A stretch of DNA of 64,000 nucleotides from Verrucomicrobiota bacterium (lineage in GTDB: Bacteria; Verrucomicrobiota; Verrucomicrobiia; Verrucomicrobiales; Akkermansiaceae): NCBI GenBank assembly GCA_030835305.1, contig JAURPJ010000071.1, forward strand, positions 1-64,000, in the 5' to 3' direction. The notes below the pieces were generated by a model. The model was not told the origin of the DNA and ran no database searches. It saw nothing but the letters and a program-made list of their open reading frames with translations. This document shows positions 45,767 through 54,423 of the stretch, one piece after another. A program made the position numbers and the translations under genes. Positions within the stretch are counted from its first letter, which is position 1. The number at the start of each line of letters is the position of its first letter.

Positions 45767-46984
45767 TCATTTTGCCAGAGCGGAAACCAGCTGGCTTTCG
45801 ATGATCACTCCCGTGGTGTGGGTGGTGGTTTCAAGGGGGTCGCCATCGAAGAGGGCAAGGTCGGCGTGTTTCCCTTTTTCGAGCGAGCCGATCTTTTTTT
45901 CCAAGCCCAGGATTCTGGCCGATTGAATGGTGCAGGCAGCGAGTGCCACTTCCTGTGGGAGACCGTAGGCGGCGGCCATTGCGGCCTCAAAGTGGACCAC
46001 GCGGGTCTTGGGAACGTAAGCTTCGTAACCGGACTGGAAGGCGAAGGAGATGCCTGCTTTGTGAAGTTGAGCCGCGAGGGTGAAGGTCATGTTTTTGAGA
46101 TCACCGAACGGTCGCCCCATGGTTGGGTGAACGATGACCGGGACTTTGGCAGCCTTGATTTCATCGAGAAGAAGATAAGCCTCGGCCGCACCATCAAGGA
46201 TGAGCTTGAAACCAAATTCCTCCTGCAGACGGAGAGCGGCAGCAATGTCCTGATGACGCTGGGCATTCATGAGAAGCGGGATTTTTTTGTTCAGGATGTC
46301 GACGAGGACATCGAGCCTGAGATTGGCATCGGGCTTATCCTTTTCTTCGTCGTCTTTGGCTTCTTCAATCTTGAGAAGGCGGGATTGGGCCTTCATGAGT
46401 TCCGCACGAAGCATCGCGATCGCTTTGGAACGGGTGCCGGGAGACTTGCTCAACGCCTTGGCTCCCAGCGTGGAAGCGACGGCCGAGGTGGGGACGAGAG
46501 TGTCTTTCATCGATGTGATGGACGGGATATTGGTCTTCACCACCATGAGCTGGCCTGAAATAAGCGTGCCCGGTGCGTGGCCGGTGTTCACCGTAGTGAC
46601 GCCAAGATCTCGAAGCCATTTCACAAGCGGATCGCGGCCGTTGTAGGCATCGACGGCACGGAGCTCCGGCTGAATGGGCGATGACTTCTCAAGTTGCTCC
46701 TGATCGTGCTTGGGAGAATTCAGGATCCCCGACAAGCCAACGGTGGCATGGGCATCAATGATCCCCGGAGTCACAACTTTTGCGGTGAGAGTTTGATAGC
46801 CTTTGGGAATCTTGATTTGGGAAGCAGGACCAACGGCGCGGATCTTACCGTTTTTGCCGCAAAGAACGACCCCGTCCTTGATCGGCTTCAAGTCACCGGC
46901 CATAGTGAACAAAAGATCCGCCTTGACCGCGATCTGTCCGTGGGAAATTGCGGTAAGAGCGAGAGCGAGAATTGCTTTAAACAT
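45767..46984 (-). CDS. amidohydrolase-like protein lacking canonical metal ligands
   Basis: I use the ATG at 46982-46984 (MFKAILALALTAISHGQ, a signal peptide), giving 405 residues; the frame is open 50 codons further into the upstream gene. The overall fold follows imidazolonepropionase-like amidohydrolases: GKIRAVGP, VVTPGIIDAHATVG, VTTVNTGHAPGTLISGQ, SARILGLEKKIGSLEKGKHADLALFDGDPLE. The expected H-x-H is H79-A-T81, the mid-barrel His block reads LILDGAAEAYLL, and the late His/Asp block reads FAFQSGYEAY. Most zinc ligands are therefore absent. It follows its intact paralogue by 19 bases. It is probably a pseudoenzyme partner, or an enzyme with a changed metal site. Confidence 0.83.
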   Translation of the reverse strand: MFKAILALALTAISHGQIAVKADLLFTMAGDLKPIKDGVVLCGKNGKIRAVGPASQIKIPKGYQTLTAKVVTPGIIDAHATVGLSGILNSPKHDQEQLEKSSPIQPELRAVDAYNGRDPLVKWLRDLGVTTVNTGHAPGTLISGQLMVVKTNIPSITSMKDTLVPTSAVASTLGAKALSKSPGTRSKAIAMLRAELMKAQSRLLKIEEAKDDEEKDKPDANLRLDVLVDILNKKIPLLMNAQRHQDIAAALRLQEEFGFKLILDGAAEAYLLLDEIKAAKVPVIVHPTMGRPFGDLKNMTFTLAAQLHKAGISFAFQSGYEAYVPKTRVVHFEAAMAAAYGLPQEVALAACTIQSARILGLEKKIGSLEKGKHADLALFDGDPLETTTHTTGVIIESQLVSALAK

Positions 46985-47003
46985 GATATTGAGCGGTGAA
47001 ATT

Positions 47004-48335
47004 TTAGCGATAGAAGCAGCAGCCGGAAGCTTCGCGATTGTGACCGGCTCCGTAGCCGCCTTCGGCGAAGAGCCGGTCGCTTGGGTTCTCAAGATCGAAA
47101 ACCTTCTCGCCTTCGACGTGGGTTTCAAGAACACGGGTATAGATTGAAAACGGATCGCCGGAGAGTATCACGAAATCGGCCTGCTTTCCCGGATCGAGAG
47201 AGCCGATTGATCGATCGAGATCGAGCATCTTGGCTCCGGCGAGGGTGAGACCTTCGAGAGCCTTTTGGCGGCTCATGCCTGCCCGAACACCCACGGCTGC
47301 ATTGCGAAGAAACCAACGCGAATCGTTAATCGGATCATCGGTGTGGAAAGCAGTCACCACTCCTCGTCCCGAAAGCTCGGCTCCGTTCTTCCATTCAAAA
47401 TCACGCGCTTCCAGTTTCCCGCCGGGAGAGTCGAGAAAGATCAATGAACAGGGAACCTTCGCCGCCGCGATTTCATCGGCCACCTTCCAGGCTTCCGAGA
47501 CGTGATGGAGAACGACTTTGAATCCGAACTCTTCCTTCAAACGAAGAACGGTGAGGATGTCATCGTGACGGTGGGTGTGATGATGAACGGTCCGTTTCCC
47601 TTCGAGAATATCGGCAAGAGTCTCAAGGGCAAGGTCGCGCTCAAATGCTTCGTCCGGCTTCTCTTTCTGATGCTTCCTGCGCTTTTCCAGATAAGCCCGC
47701 GCATCGATGAATTTTTGTCGCACGAGCGCGGCGGATTTCCCACGGGTTCCGGGAAAGCCTCCGTTATCGCGAATAGAATTGGTGCCATTCGCCATCTTCA
47801 CGCCATAGGCAATTGTGCCGTCGGGCTGTTCAATGAAGAGATCCTCCACCGTGTTTCCTTTGCGGAGTTTCAAGTAAATCGTTTGACCGGAAAGGAGGTG
47901 CCCCGAACCGGACATCAGGTTGGCCGTTGTGATGCCGCCGGCGCGCGCCTTGTCGATCGAGGTATTACGGACATCAATGGAATCCAGAACGCGTACTTCC
48001 GGCTGAATGGGAGATGAATAATCTCCGCCGGCCACCGAACCAATGTGCGAGTGAGTGCAGATCAACCCCGGAATGATGGTCTTACCAGAGGCATCAACAA
48101 CCTCGGCATCAGCGGGGATTTTGACCTCTTTGCCGGGCCCCACCGCCAGAATGGCATCCCCTTTGATGAGCAAGGTGCCTTTCTCGATCCTGGGCGAGGA
48201 AACCGGGTAAATCGTGGCGTTTGTATACGCACGGACCTTGACCTCAAGCGGAGGCGATTCCTGGGCTGAGGAAAAGAAAAACGGGAGGAGCAGAAGTGGA
48301 GCCAGAGCAATGGCAATGAGCTTGCGGGAACGCAT
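47004..48335 (-). CDS. secreted amidohydrolase (imidazolonepropionase-like), metal site intact
   Basis: 443 residues with a signal peptide (1-25). GKTIIPGLICTHSHIG places the His-x-His pair at 95 and 97. VVLHHVSEAW supplies the mid-barrel His, and VVTAFHTDDPIND the late His/Asp pair. A His-rich loop, HHHTHRHDD, lies before it. The C-terminal KMLDLDRSIGSLDPGKQADFVI block is the standard family ending. Exported relatives in PVC and Bacteroidota genomes often occur as tandem pairs like this one. The reaction is likely amide or peptide hydrolysis; the substrate is unknown. It is the first of two genes, the second being its ligand-poor paralogue. Confidence 0.86.
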   Translation of the reverse strand: MRSRKLIAIALAPLLLLPFFFSSAQESPPLEVKVRAYTNATIYPVSSPRIEKGTLLIKGDAILAVGPGKEVKIPADAEVVDASGKTIIPGLICTHSHIGSVAGGDYSSPIQPEVRVLDSIDVRNTSIDKARAGGITTANLMSGSGHLLSGQTIYLKLRKGNTVEDLFIEQPDGTIAYGVKMANGTNSIRDNGGFPGTRGKSAALVRQKFIDARAYLEKRRKHQKEKPDEAFERDLALETLADILEGKRTVHHHTHRHDDILTVLRLKEEFGFKVVLHHVSEAWKVADEIAAAKVPCSLIFLDSPGGKLEARDFEWKNGAELSGRGVVTAFHTDDPINDSRWFLRNAAVGVRAGMSRQKALEGLTLAGAKMLDLDRSIGSLDPGKQADFVILSGDPFSIYTRVLETHVEGEKVFDLENPSDRLFAEGGYGAGHNREASGCCFYR

Positions 48336-48426
48336 GTCCGGAGGGTATCAGGGGAGCCCCATTCAAGGAAAGCGAAGATTCCGGGATTGCCCGCTCGCGG
48401 AAATCGTCATCAGGCCTCAAACTTTC

Positions 48427-49443
48427 ATGAACATGAAAGCCATTCAGTTTCATAAGAATAGCAGCGAAGATGGTTCGGCCACGGACATCGAGCTCCCCCT
48501 GCCCAAGGCTTCCGGTCATGACATCCTCGTCAAAATCGAAGCGATTGCCATGAACCCGGTCGACTACAAAGTCAGACCGGCGGAGGGAGATCCGCCAAAG
48601 ACCCTCGGCTTCGATGCGGCGGGGACGGTGGTTGAAGTGGGCGACAAGGTAAGCTTATTTCAGAAAGGAGATCGGGTTTATCACGCCGGCGATGTCACAA
48701 GACCCGGGACAAACGCCGAGTTTCAATTGGTCGACGAACGGATCGTGGCTAAACGGCCGAAGTCACTGGATGCCTCCACAAGTGCCGCGCTTCCGCTCAC
48801 CTCATTGACAGCATGGGAGTCACTCTTTGACCGACTCGGGATCAATCCGGACACCCCCGAAGAAAACAGCGGCAAGAGCCTCTTAATCATCGGTGGGGCA
48901 GGAGGAGTCGGCTCCATCGCAATCCAACTGGCCAAGCTCGCCGGCCTCACCGTGGTGGCTACCGCATCACGCAACGAAAGCGCAGATTGGTGCCACAACC
49001 TCGGAGCGGACCACATTATCAATCATCACGAAGCCATGCCTCCCCAGCTGAAGAATCTGGGGTTGGAAACGGTCGACTACATCGCAAACTTCAACGATGT
49101 TGATCGCGTTTGGGAATCGATGGCGGATATGATCGCGCCACAAGGCAGCCTTGTTCTCATTACCGGGCACCAGAACCAGCTCGACCTTGGCGGCACCTTG
49201 AAGCTAAAGAGTGCGAGGGTCTGTTGGGAATTTATGTTCACCCGCTCGATGTATCAGACCGATGATATGATCGAACAACATCACATTCTCAAAAGAGTCG
49301 CAAAATTAGTCGATGACGGAAAACTCATCGCGACCGCGAACGACCGGCTCAGTCCCATCAACGCCGGCAACATCCTTGAAGGTCACCGTCGACTCGAATC
49401 CGGCTCAACCATCGGCAAACTCGTCCTTTCCGGCTGGGAATAA
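48427..49443 (+). CDS. zinc-type alcohol dehydrogenase-like / quinone oxidoreductase (MDR family)
   Basis: About 338 residues from ATG 48427 (MNMKAIQFHKN); the open frame extends upstream, but that part has no homology. The N-terminal GroES-like domain contains AMNPVDYKVRP and TLGFDAAGTVVEVG; the Rossmann domain has LLIIGGAGGVGSIAIQLAKLAG. Zinc ligands are lacking, as is typical for the quinone-reductase branch of the MDR superfamily (ZADH type). It probably reduces an enone or quinone with NADPH in the cytoplasm, one of the few clearly cytoplasmic products here. Next genes follow at 21 and 12 bases: a small monooxygenase and a broken acuI-like reductase, forming a stress or detoxification operon. 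Confidence 0.87.
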   Translation: MNMKAIQFHKNSSEDGSATDIELPLPKASGHDILVKIEAIAMNPVDYKVRPAEGDPPKTLGFDAAGTVVEVGDKVSLFQKGDRVYHAGDVTRPGTNAEFQLVDERIVAKRPKSLDASTSAALPLTSLTAWESLFDRLGINPDTPEENSGKSLLIIGGAGGVGSIAIQLAKLAGLTVVATASRNESADWCHNLGADHIINHHEAMPPQLKNLGLETVDYIANFNDVDRVWESMADMIAPQGSLVLITGHQNQLDLGGTLKLKSARVCWEFMFTRSMYQTDDMIEQHHILKRVAKLVDDGKLIATANDRLSPINAGNILEGHRRLESGSTIGKLVLSGWE

Positions 49444-49464
49444 TCATCAAATCAAACTCGAGAA

Positions 49465-49755
49465 ATGTCCAAACTCACCATCATTGCCCACATTCATGCC
49501 AACCCGGAACAGATCGATCTCGTGAAGGCAGAACTTCATAAAGTCATTGAACCAACCCGGGCGGAGGAAGGCTGTCTAAACTACGACCTCCATCAGGATA
49601 ACGAGGACCCGGCCCATTTTTTCTTTTTTGAAAACTGGGAGTCCCGTGAGCTCTGGCAGGCTCACATGGAGAGCCAGCATCTCAAGGATTTCAAAGCGGC
49701 CACCGAAGGATCCATCAAGGATGTCGTTCTTGATGAGATGACCCACATTGGATAA
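49465..49755 (+). CDS. putative quinol monooxygenase (ABM domain)
   Basis: 96 residues, single antibiotic-biosynthesis-monooxygenase ferredoxin-like fold: LTIIAHIHANPEQIDLVKAE, PTRAEEGCLNYDLHQD, HFFFFENWESRELWQAH and SQHLKDF. The size and pattern match YgiN-like quinol monooxygenases, which act without cofactor on quinols and dimerise. It sits between two MDR-type quinone reductase genes with short gaps, consistent with quinone redox cycling or detoxification. Confidence 0.9.
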   Translation: MSKLTIIAHIHANPEQIDLVKAELHKVIEPTRAEEGCLNYDLHQDNEDPAHFFFFENWESRELWQAHMESQHLKDFKAATEGSIKDVVLDEMTHIG

Positions 49756-49767
49756 CCGTCTGGAACC

Positions 49768-50627
49768 ATGTCTTTCAAAGCTGTCATCGTTGAGCAAATC
49801 AGCACAAACGAAACCGTGGTTTCAGTGAAGGAGCTGGAAGATCACCGGCTCCCCGATGGAAATGTCACCGTCAAAATCGAATACACCACCATCAACTATA
49901 AGGATGGGGAGTTGGAGAAAGATACTGGGGTTGGTTTGCGCAGAAGGCCCGGGTCAATGCCGATTGGCTGGTTCCCCTTCCAGATGGCCTGACCACCCGG
50001 CAAGCCAAGGCAGTCGGCACTGCGGGACTTGCGGCAATTTTTGCCATCATGGCTCTCGAAAATCACGGGCTACAACCCGACCACGGCCCTGTTCTTGTCA
50101 CCGGAGCAACCGGCGGAGTGGGATCAATCGCAACCACAGTTCTCGCTCGCAACGGTTACGAAGTGGCCTGCGTCACCGGCAGGCCTGAAAACGAAGACTA
50201 TCTTAAAAAGCTGGGAGCCAGCCAAATCGTGGACCGCGATAGGCTCAGCACGGTTTCGCAGAAGCCTCTCGAAGCGGCAACCTGGGCCGGCTGCGTTGAT
50301 GCGGTGGGCGGGACGATGTTGGCCCGCATCATCGGGCAGATGAAATACGGCTCATCCATTGCCGCCGTCGGCCTCGCGGGAGGCGCCGCCCTTCCGACCA
50401 ACGTGATGCCCTTTCTTCTTCGCGGGATGAACCTTCTGGGAATCGACAATGTGATGCAGCCTTTTGACAACCGACAGGCCGCCTGAAATCGCCTCGTTGA
50501 AGATGTTTCAAGCGAGAAAATCGAGGAAATGATCAAGCCCGCCACTCTGACCGAACTACCGGATTTGGGGGAGCAAATCCTCGCCGGAAAAGTTAAAGGC
50601 CGGGTCGTTATTGATGTCAACCGATAG
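49768..50627 (+). pseudogene. acuI/yhdH-like acrylyl-CoA/quinone reductase, broken
   Basis: Three separate pieces of one MDR reductase are present. The first frame gives SFKAVIVEQISTNETVVSV and TVKIEYTTINYKD, then garbage to a TGA at 49990-49992. About 60 residues expected after NYKD are missing. Another frame then gives FAQKARVNADWLVPLPDGL, AVGTAGLAAIFAIMALENHG, PVLVTGATGGVGSIATTVLA and LGIDNVMQPFDNRQAA, where a TGA at 50484-50486 replaces the expected Trp, and continues NRLVEDVSSEKIEEM to IQGRTL-like KGRVVIDVNR. Deletion, frameshift and nonsense codon make it inactive. It follows the ABM gene by 12 bases, so it was the last gene of the operon. Confidence 0.83.
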
Positions 50628-50719
50628 GCTGCAAGAGGAACTAACTCTTTCGATTCCACCAGGGAAATTAGAATCGAAGATTGGTTGTGATTTTCACCAC
50701 AACCGCGATCCTCCTCCCC

Positions 50720-51625
50720 ATGAAAAAACTATTTTCCATCGTCCCGCTTGTCCTCGGCCTTCTGCTCAACTCCGCATGCGCCAAGGAAGCGAAGACAGCT
50801 GTCGTTGGCCCGCAAAATGGCTCTTTGATCATTATGGGCGGCGGGGGAAAAGACCGGACCTTTCCACAAGTTTTCGAAAAATTCGTCGAACTGGCCGGAG
50901 GGAAGAATGCCAAAATCGTGATCGTCCCCACTGCTGCCTCCAGCGACCCCAACCACGACTACTATCGATCATGGGCGATCGAGCTGGCCGAATCGATGGG
51001 AGTGACGGAAGCAACTATTCTCCACACGCACGATCGCAAGGTCGCTGATACCGACGAATTCGTGAAGCCGCTCACCACCGCTACCGGAGTTTGGTTTGGC
51101 GGGGGACGTCAATGGAGGCTCACCAAGGCCTACGGAGGAACCCGGGCCGAAAAAGAATTTCACAAGGTCCTCGAACGAGGCGGAGCGATTGGCGGGTCAT
51201 CGGCTGGCGCGACCATTCAGGGCTCCTTCCTCGCCCGCGGTGACACCAGTGGCAACACCATCATGGTTGGAGATGTGCAACGGGGATTCGGCTTCATGCG
51301 AAACACCGCAATCGATCAACACCTTATCGCCCGGCGACGTGAAAAAGATCTCCTCAAAGTCTTGGAAGATCCAGAAAACAAGATGCGGAAGGAATTCAAT
51401 CGAGCCGCAATGCTGGGTATCGGAATCGATGAAGACGTAGCCATCGTAGTGAAGGGCGACGAGTTCAGCATCATTGGCAAGGACCATGGCATGGTTCTCG
51501 TTTATGACCCAAAATCGTGGAAAGAAGACACCCCCGATGAAAAAAAGTGGGTCACACTTAGAAAAGGTGATCGTTACAACCTTGCACAACGAAAGGTGAT
51601 TCCAGCAGCGGAAACAAAAAAGTAA
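50720..51625 (+). CDS. exported cyanophycinase-like serine peptidase (S51)
   Basis: 301 residues from ATG 50720 (MKKLFSIVPLVLGLLLNSAC), whose leader ends in a possible lipobox with Cys20. Peptidase S51 landmarks: SLIIMGGGGKDRTF, IVIVPTAASS, VWFGGGRQWRL (127-131), the nucleophile block GGAIGGSSAGA with Ser161, and the DQHLIARRR catalytic-site region. Cyanophycinases hydrolyse cyanophycin or related beta-Asp dipeptides; exported relatives in non-cyanobacteria are broader Asp-dipeptidases. Here it may recycle peptide nitrogen in the envelope. It is followed 49 bases later by the Tat protein of unknown function. Confidence 0.88.
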   Translation: MKKLFSIVPLVLGLLLNSACAKEAKTAVVGPQNGSLIIMGGGGKDRTFPQVFEKFVELAGGKNAKIVIVPTAASSDPNHDYYRSWAIELAESMGVTEATILHTHDRKVADTDEFVKPLTTATGVWFGGGRQWRLTKAYGGTRAEKEFHKVLERGGAIGGSSAGATIQGSFLARGDTSGNTIMVGDVQRGFGFMRNTAIDQHLIARRREKDLLKVLEDPENKMRKEFNRAAMLGIGIDEDVAIVVKGDEFSIIGKDHGMVLVYDPKSWKEDTPDEKKWVTLRKGDRYNLAQRKVIPAAETKK

Positions 51626-51674
51626 TCCGGCTTTCTTGCGGGACTTTATCCGGTGCTTCCGGTAGCATCGCAAA

Positions 51675-53159
51675 ATGAACTTTAATCCTTCCCGACGTGA
51701 CGTCATCCAAACCGGGGCTGCCGCCGGCGCTCTGGGTTTTCTCTCCAGAATCCCCTTGCTCGGAGCAGAGGACGTTAAAGTTGATCCAGCCCAAGTTCAG
51801 TTTCGCCCGGAAATTGAACCGCTGGTCCGCCTCCTGGAAGATACTCCCCGTGAGAACCTACTCGAAGAAGTAGCCACTCGAATCAAGAAGGGCACCACAT
51901 ATCGCGAGATTCTAAGTTCACTCCTTCTGGCAGGTGTACGTAATATTCAACCCCGTCCCGTTGGCTTCAAATTCCACGCTGTCCTCGTGGTCAATTCAGC
52001 CCATCTGGCGAGTTTACGATCACCGGATTCCGATCGCTGGCTCCCCATCTTCTGGGCGCTCGATTACTTCAAATCATCGCAAGCACGCGATATTGAAGAG
52101 GGCGACTGGACGATGACGGCCGTAAAAGAAAAGGACGTCCCAACTGCGGCGAAGGCCCGGGAATTGTTTCGGGAAGGACTTGATCTGTGGGATGAAGAAA
52201 AGGTGGATGCGGCCACCGCCGGACTGGCACGCACGGTGGGAGCACAGGAAACCTTCGATCTTTTCGCACGCTTTGGGGCGCGTGACTTTCGCGATATTGG
52301 CCACAAGGCAATCTATGTTGCCAATAGCTGGCGCACCTTGCAAACGATCGGCTGGAAGCACTCCGAGCCCGTCTTACGCTCGCTCGGCTATGCCCTCCTC
52401 CAACATAATGGCAGCAATCCGGCCAAGAGTGATCACGAGGCAGATCGCCCAGGCCGCCTCAACGAGAAGCTTCTCAAAGAAATTCGCGGTGACTGGCAAC
52501 GGGGTGAATTGAAACCAGAATCGACGATCGAGATGCTCAACATCCTTCGCAGCGGAACGTGGGAAGCCGCCAGCCGTAAGGTCGTGGAATTGCTTAACAA
52601 AGGGGCATCACCGAGGTCCATCTGGGACGGACTTTTCCAACATGCCTCGGAAATGCTCATGCGCCGACCGGGCATCATCTCCCTCCACGCCAGCACCACG
52701 ACCAACGCTCTCCACTACGCCCACCAACACACCTCGAACGACGAAACCCGACGTTTTCTACTCCTCCAAAATACTGCCTTCCTAACGATGTTTCGCGACC
52801 GGGGGGGAATCAAAGAAGGCATCGCGGTTGACCAGTTCGAACCAGCCGAGGGGACTCCCGGGATTGACGAAATCTTTGCCGACATCACCGGGAACAAGGA
52901 AAAAGCCGCACGCAAAGCGCTCGCATACCTTGAGTCGACCAAAGACCCGAGTCACTTCATGAAAGAAGCACAGAGACTGATCTACCTGAAGGGCACCGGA
53001 TCCCACGACTACAAATTTAGTTCCGCTGTCCTGGAGGATTACCACCACATCTCACCAAAGATGCGGGACCGCTTCCTCGCTGCCAGTGTCTTTTGGCTTC
53101 AGGGTTCCGGAAAAAAAGATACCGACCTCGTGGCAAGAACCCACGCGGCGATGGGTTGA
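51675..53159 (+). CDS. Tat-exported protein of unknown function, all-helical
   Basis: 494 residues starting with a twin-arginine signal, MNFNPSRRDVIQTGAAAGALG. I do not recognise a named family. The rest is predicted mainly alpha-helical with several His-containing stretches that look metal-like: KFHAVLVVNSAHLA, HASTTTNALHYAHQH, and AQRLIYLKGTGSHDYKFSS followed by a D-Y-H-H turn near the end. The second is striking, four His within about 14 residues. Length and Tat export suggest a folded, perhaps metal-cofactored enzyme loaded before export. It follows the cyanophycinase gene by 49 bases. Confidence 0.75.
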   Translation: MNFNPSRRDVIQTGAAAGALGFLSRIPLLGAEDVKVDPAQVQFRPEIEPLVRLLEDTPRENLLEEVATRIKKGTTYREILSSLLLAGVRNIQPRPVGFKFHAVLVVNSAHLASLRSPDSDRWLPIFWALDYFKSSQARDIEEGDWTMTAVKEKDVPTAAKARELFREGLDLWDEEKVDAATAGLARTVGAQETFDLFARFGARDFRDIGHKAIYVANSWRTLQTIGWKHSEPVLRSLGYALLQHNGSNPAKSDHEADRPGRLNEKLLKEIRGDWQRGELKPESTIEMLNILRSGTWEAASRKVVELLNKGASPRSIWDGLFQHASEMLMRRPGIISLHASTTTNALHYAHQHTSNDETRRFLLLQNTAFLTMFRDRGGIKEGIAVDQFEPAEGTPGIDEIFADITGNKEKAARKALAYLESTKDPSHFMKEAQRLIYLKGTGSHDYKFSSAVLEDYHHISPKMRDRFLAASVFWLQGSGKKDTDLVARTHAAMG

Positions 53160-53269
53160 TTTTCCCAATAAATTTTACACCCAGACGATCGTGGAACCAC
53201 TTCCTCGCGCTCGACTACGATGGCTCGGATCCCCCCGAAATCTAGGATGACCGGCGAAATCCGGAAGAA

Positions 53270-54145
53270 CTACAGGCCCTTCAGATAAGCCACGCTTTCC
53301 TTGATACTCGCGATGGGATCGGGTGACTGATCCTGCTCAACATGACAGTGGACAACACCCGCGGCTTCGGCTGCCTCAATGATTGGCTCCATCGGAATGA
53401 TGCCATTTCCCAGCTCCTTAAAGGCTTCCTTGGGCAGGCCGCCATACATCGGCAATTTCAATCCTTCCTTGATGTCCTTGAGGTGAAGCTGGGAGATACG
53501 ACCACTCAGGCCCTTGATCAAACTGACCGGATCAAGGTTCGCGGCCTTCACCCAGAAAACATCCACCTCAAACTTCATCTCGTCGCAGAACTCCTGCGCG
53601 AAAATATCGTAACCCGTTGACTGCTCCATCGGTTGAAACTCGAAGGAATGATTATGATACGCGAGTTGAATCCCAGCCTCCTTCGAGATCACAGCCGCTT
53701 TGTTGAGGTTCCCGGCCACCTTCTTGTAGCCATCGAGAGTCTTGCGATCCTTGTCGTGAAGATAAGGCACCACGAGATGGGAAATTCCGGTCTTCTTGGC
53801 CTTTTCAACGATCTTCTTGAAGTCGGAAAACTCTTCGTCCGATGGATTCACCGCCGCTTCCCAATCGAAGTGGATGGAATTCACCTCGAGCCCCAAATCC
53901 TTCGCCACCTTGATCATCTCAAGACCCCCAGGGAAACCATAAGGCTCAACCTGCGTATAACCGGCCTCGGCGACAGCCTTCAGGGTCCCTTTCAAATCTG
54001 CCTTCAACTGATCCCGGAGCGTATAAATCTGCAGACCGATTTTCTTGCAGTAGACATTATCATCGGCTAACGCCAACAAGCCCTGGGTTGATCCCGCCAA
54101 AATAGAAGCCGAGGCGGAGGTGCGTAGGAAATCTCTGCGATTCAT
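53270..54145 (-). CDS. Tat-exported sugar phosphate isomerase/epimerase-like TIM-barrel protein
   Basis: 291 residues from the ATG at 54143-54145 (MNRRDFLRTSASASI), chosen because it places the twin-arginine signal at the start; the frame extends 46 codons further with no homology. Barrel landmarks: IGLQIYTLRDQL, GYTQVEPYGF, VNSIHFDWE, LAYHNHSFEF, KFEVDVFWVKAA, ISQLHLKDIK and VHCHVEQDQS. The Glu/Asp/His metal-binding residues of the family appear present. Exported copies in PVC bacteria are of unknown reaction; some relatives isomerise or cleave 3-keto-sugars. It is divergent from the large four-heme gene at 54424. Confidence 0.86.
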   Translation of the reverse strand: MNRRDFLRTSASASILAGSTQGLLALADDNVYCKKIGLQIYTLRDQLKADLKGTLKAVAEAGYTQVEPYGFPGGLEMIKVAKDLGLEVNSIHFDWEAAVNPSDEEFSDFKKIVEKAKKTGISHLVVPYLHDKDRKTLDGYKKVAGNLNKAAVISKEAGIQLAYHNHSFEFQPMEQSTGYDIFAQEFCDEMKFEVDVFWVKAANLDPVSLIKGLSGRISQLHLKDIKEGLKLPMYGGLPKEAFKELGNGIIPMEPIIEAAEAAGVVHCHVEQDQSPDPIASIKESVAYLKGL

Positions 54146-54423
54146 ATTCAAGAAAAGAAACCACAGCTCGCTACCGCAATCCAATGAAAAGATGAGCCTT
54201 CCTCCTAACAAGCAATGTTTCACCCTCTTTCCCATCTGATGAGACTGAACTTTCTCACTACCCGAGGAGTGTCGGGACTTCAAAAAACATGCCCTCCATC
54301 ACACCATTCAGCTGGTGGCAGCACAACAGGCCGATCGGCTCTCGCCTTTTGAATTGATACCCCAACGGTTGCGCATAATCTCTCCCTCGATTCTTACACA
54401 AAGGATTCAATCGACATATCCAC

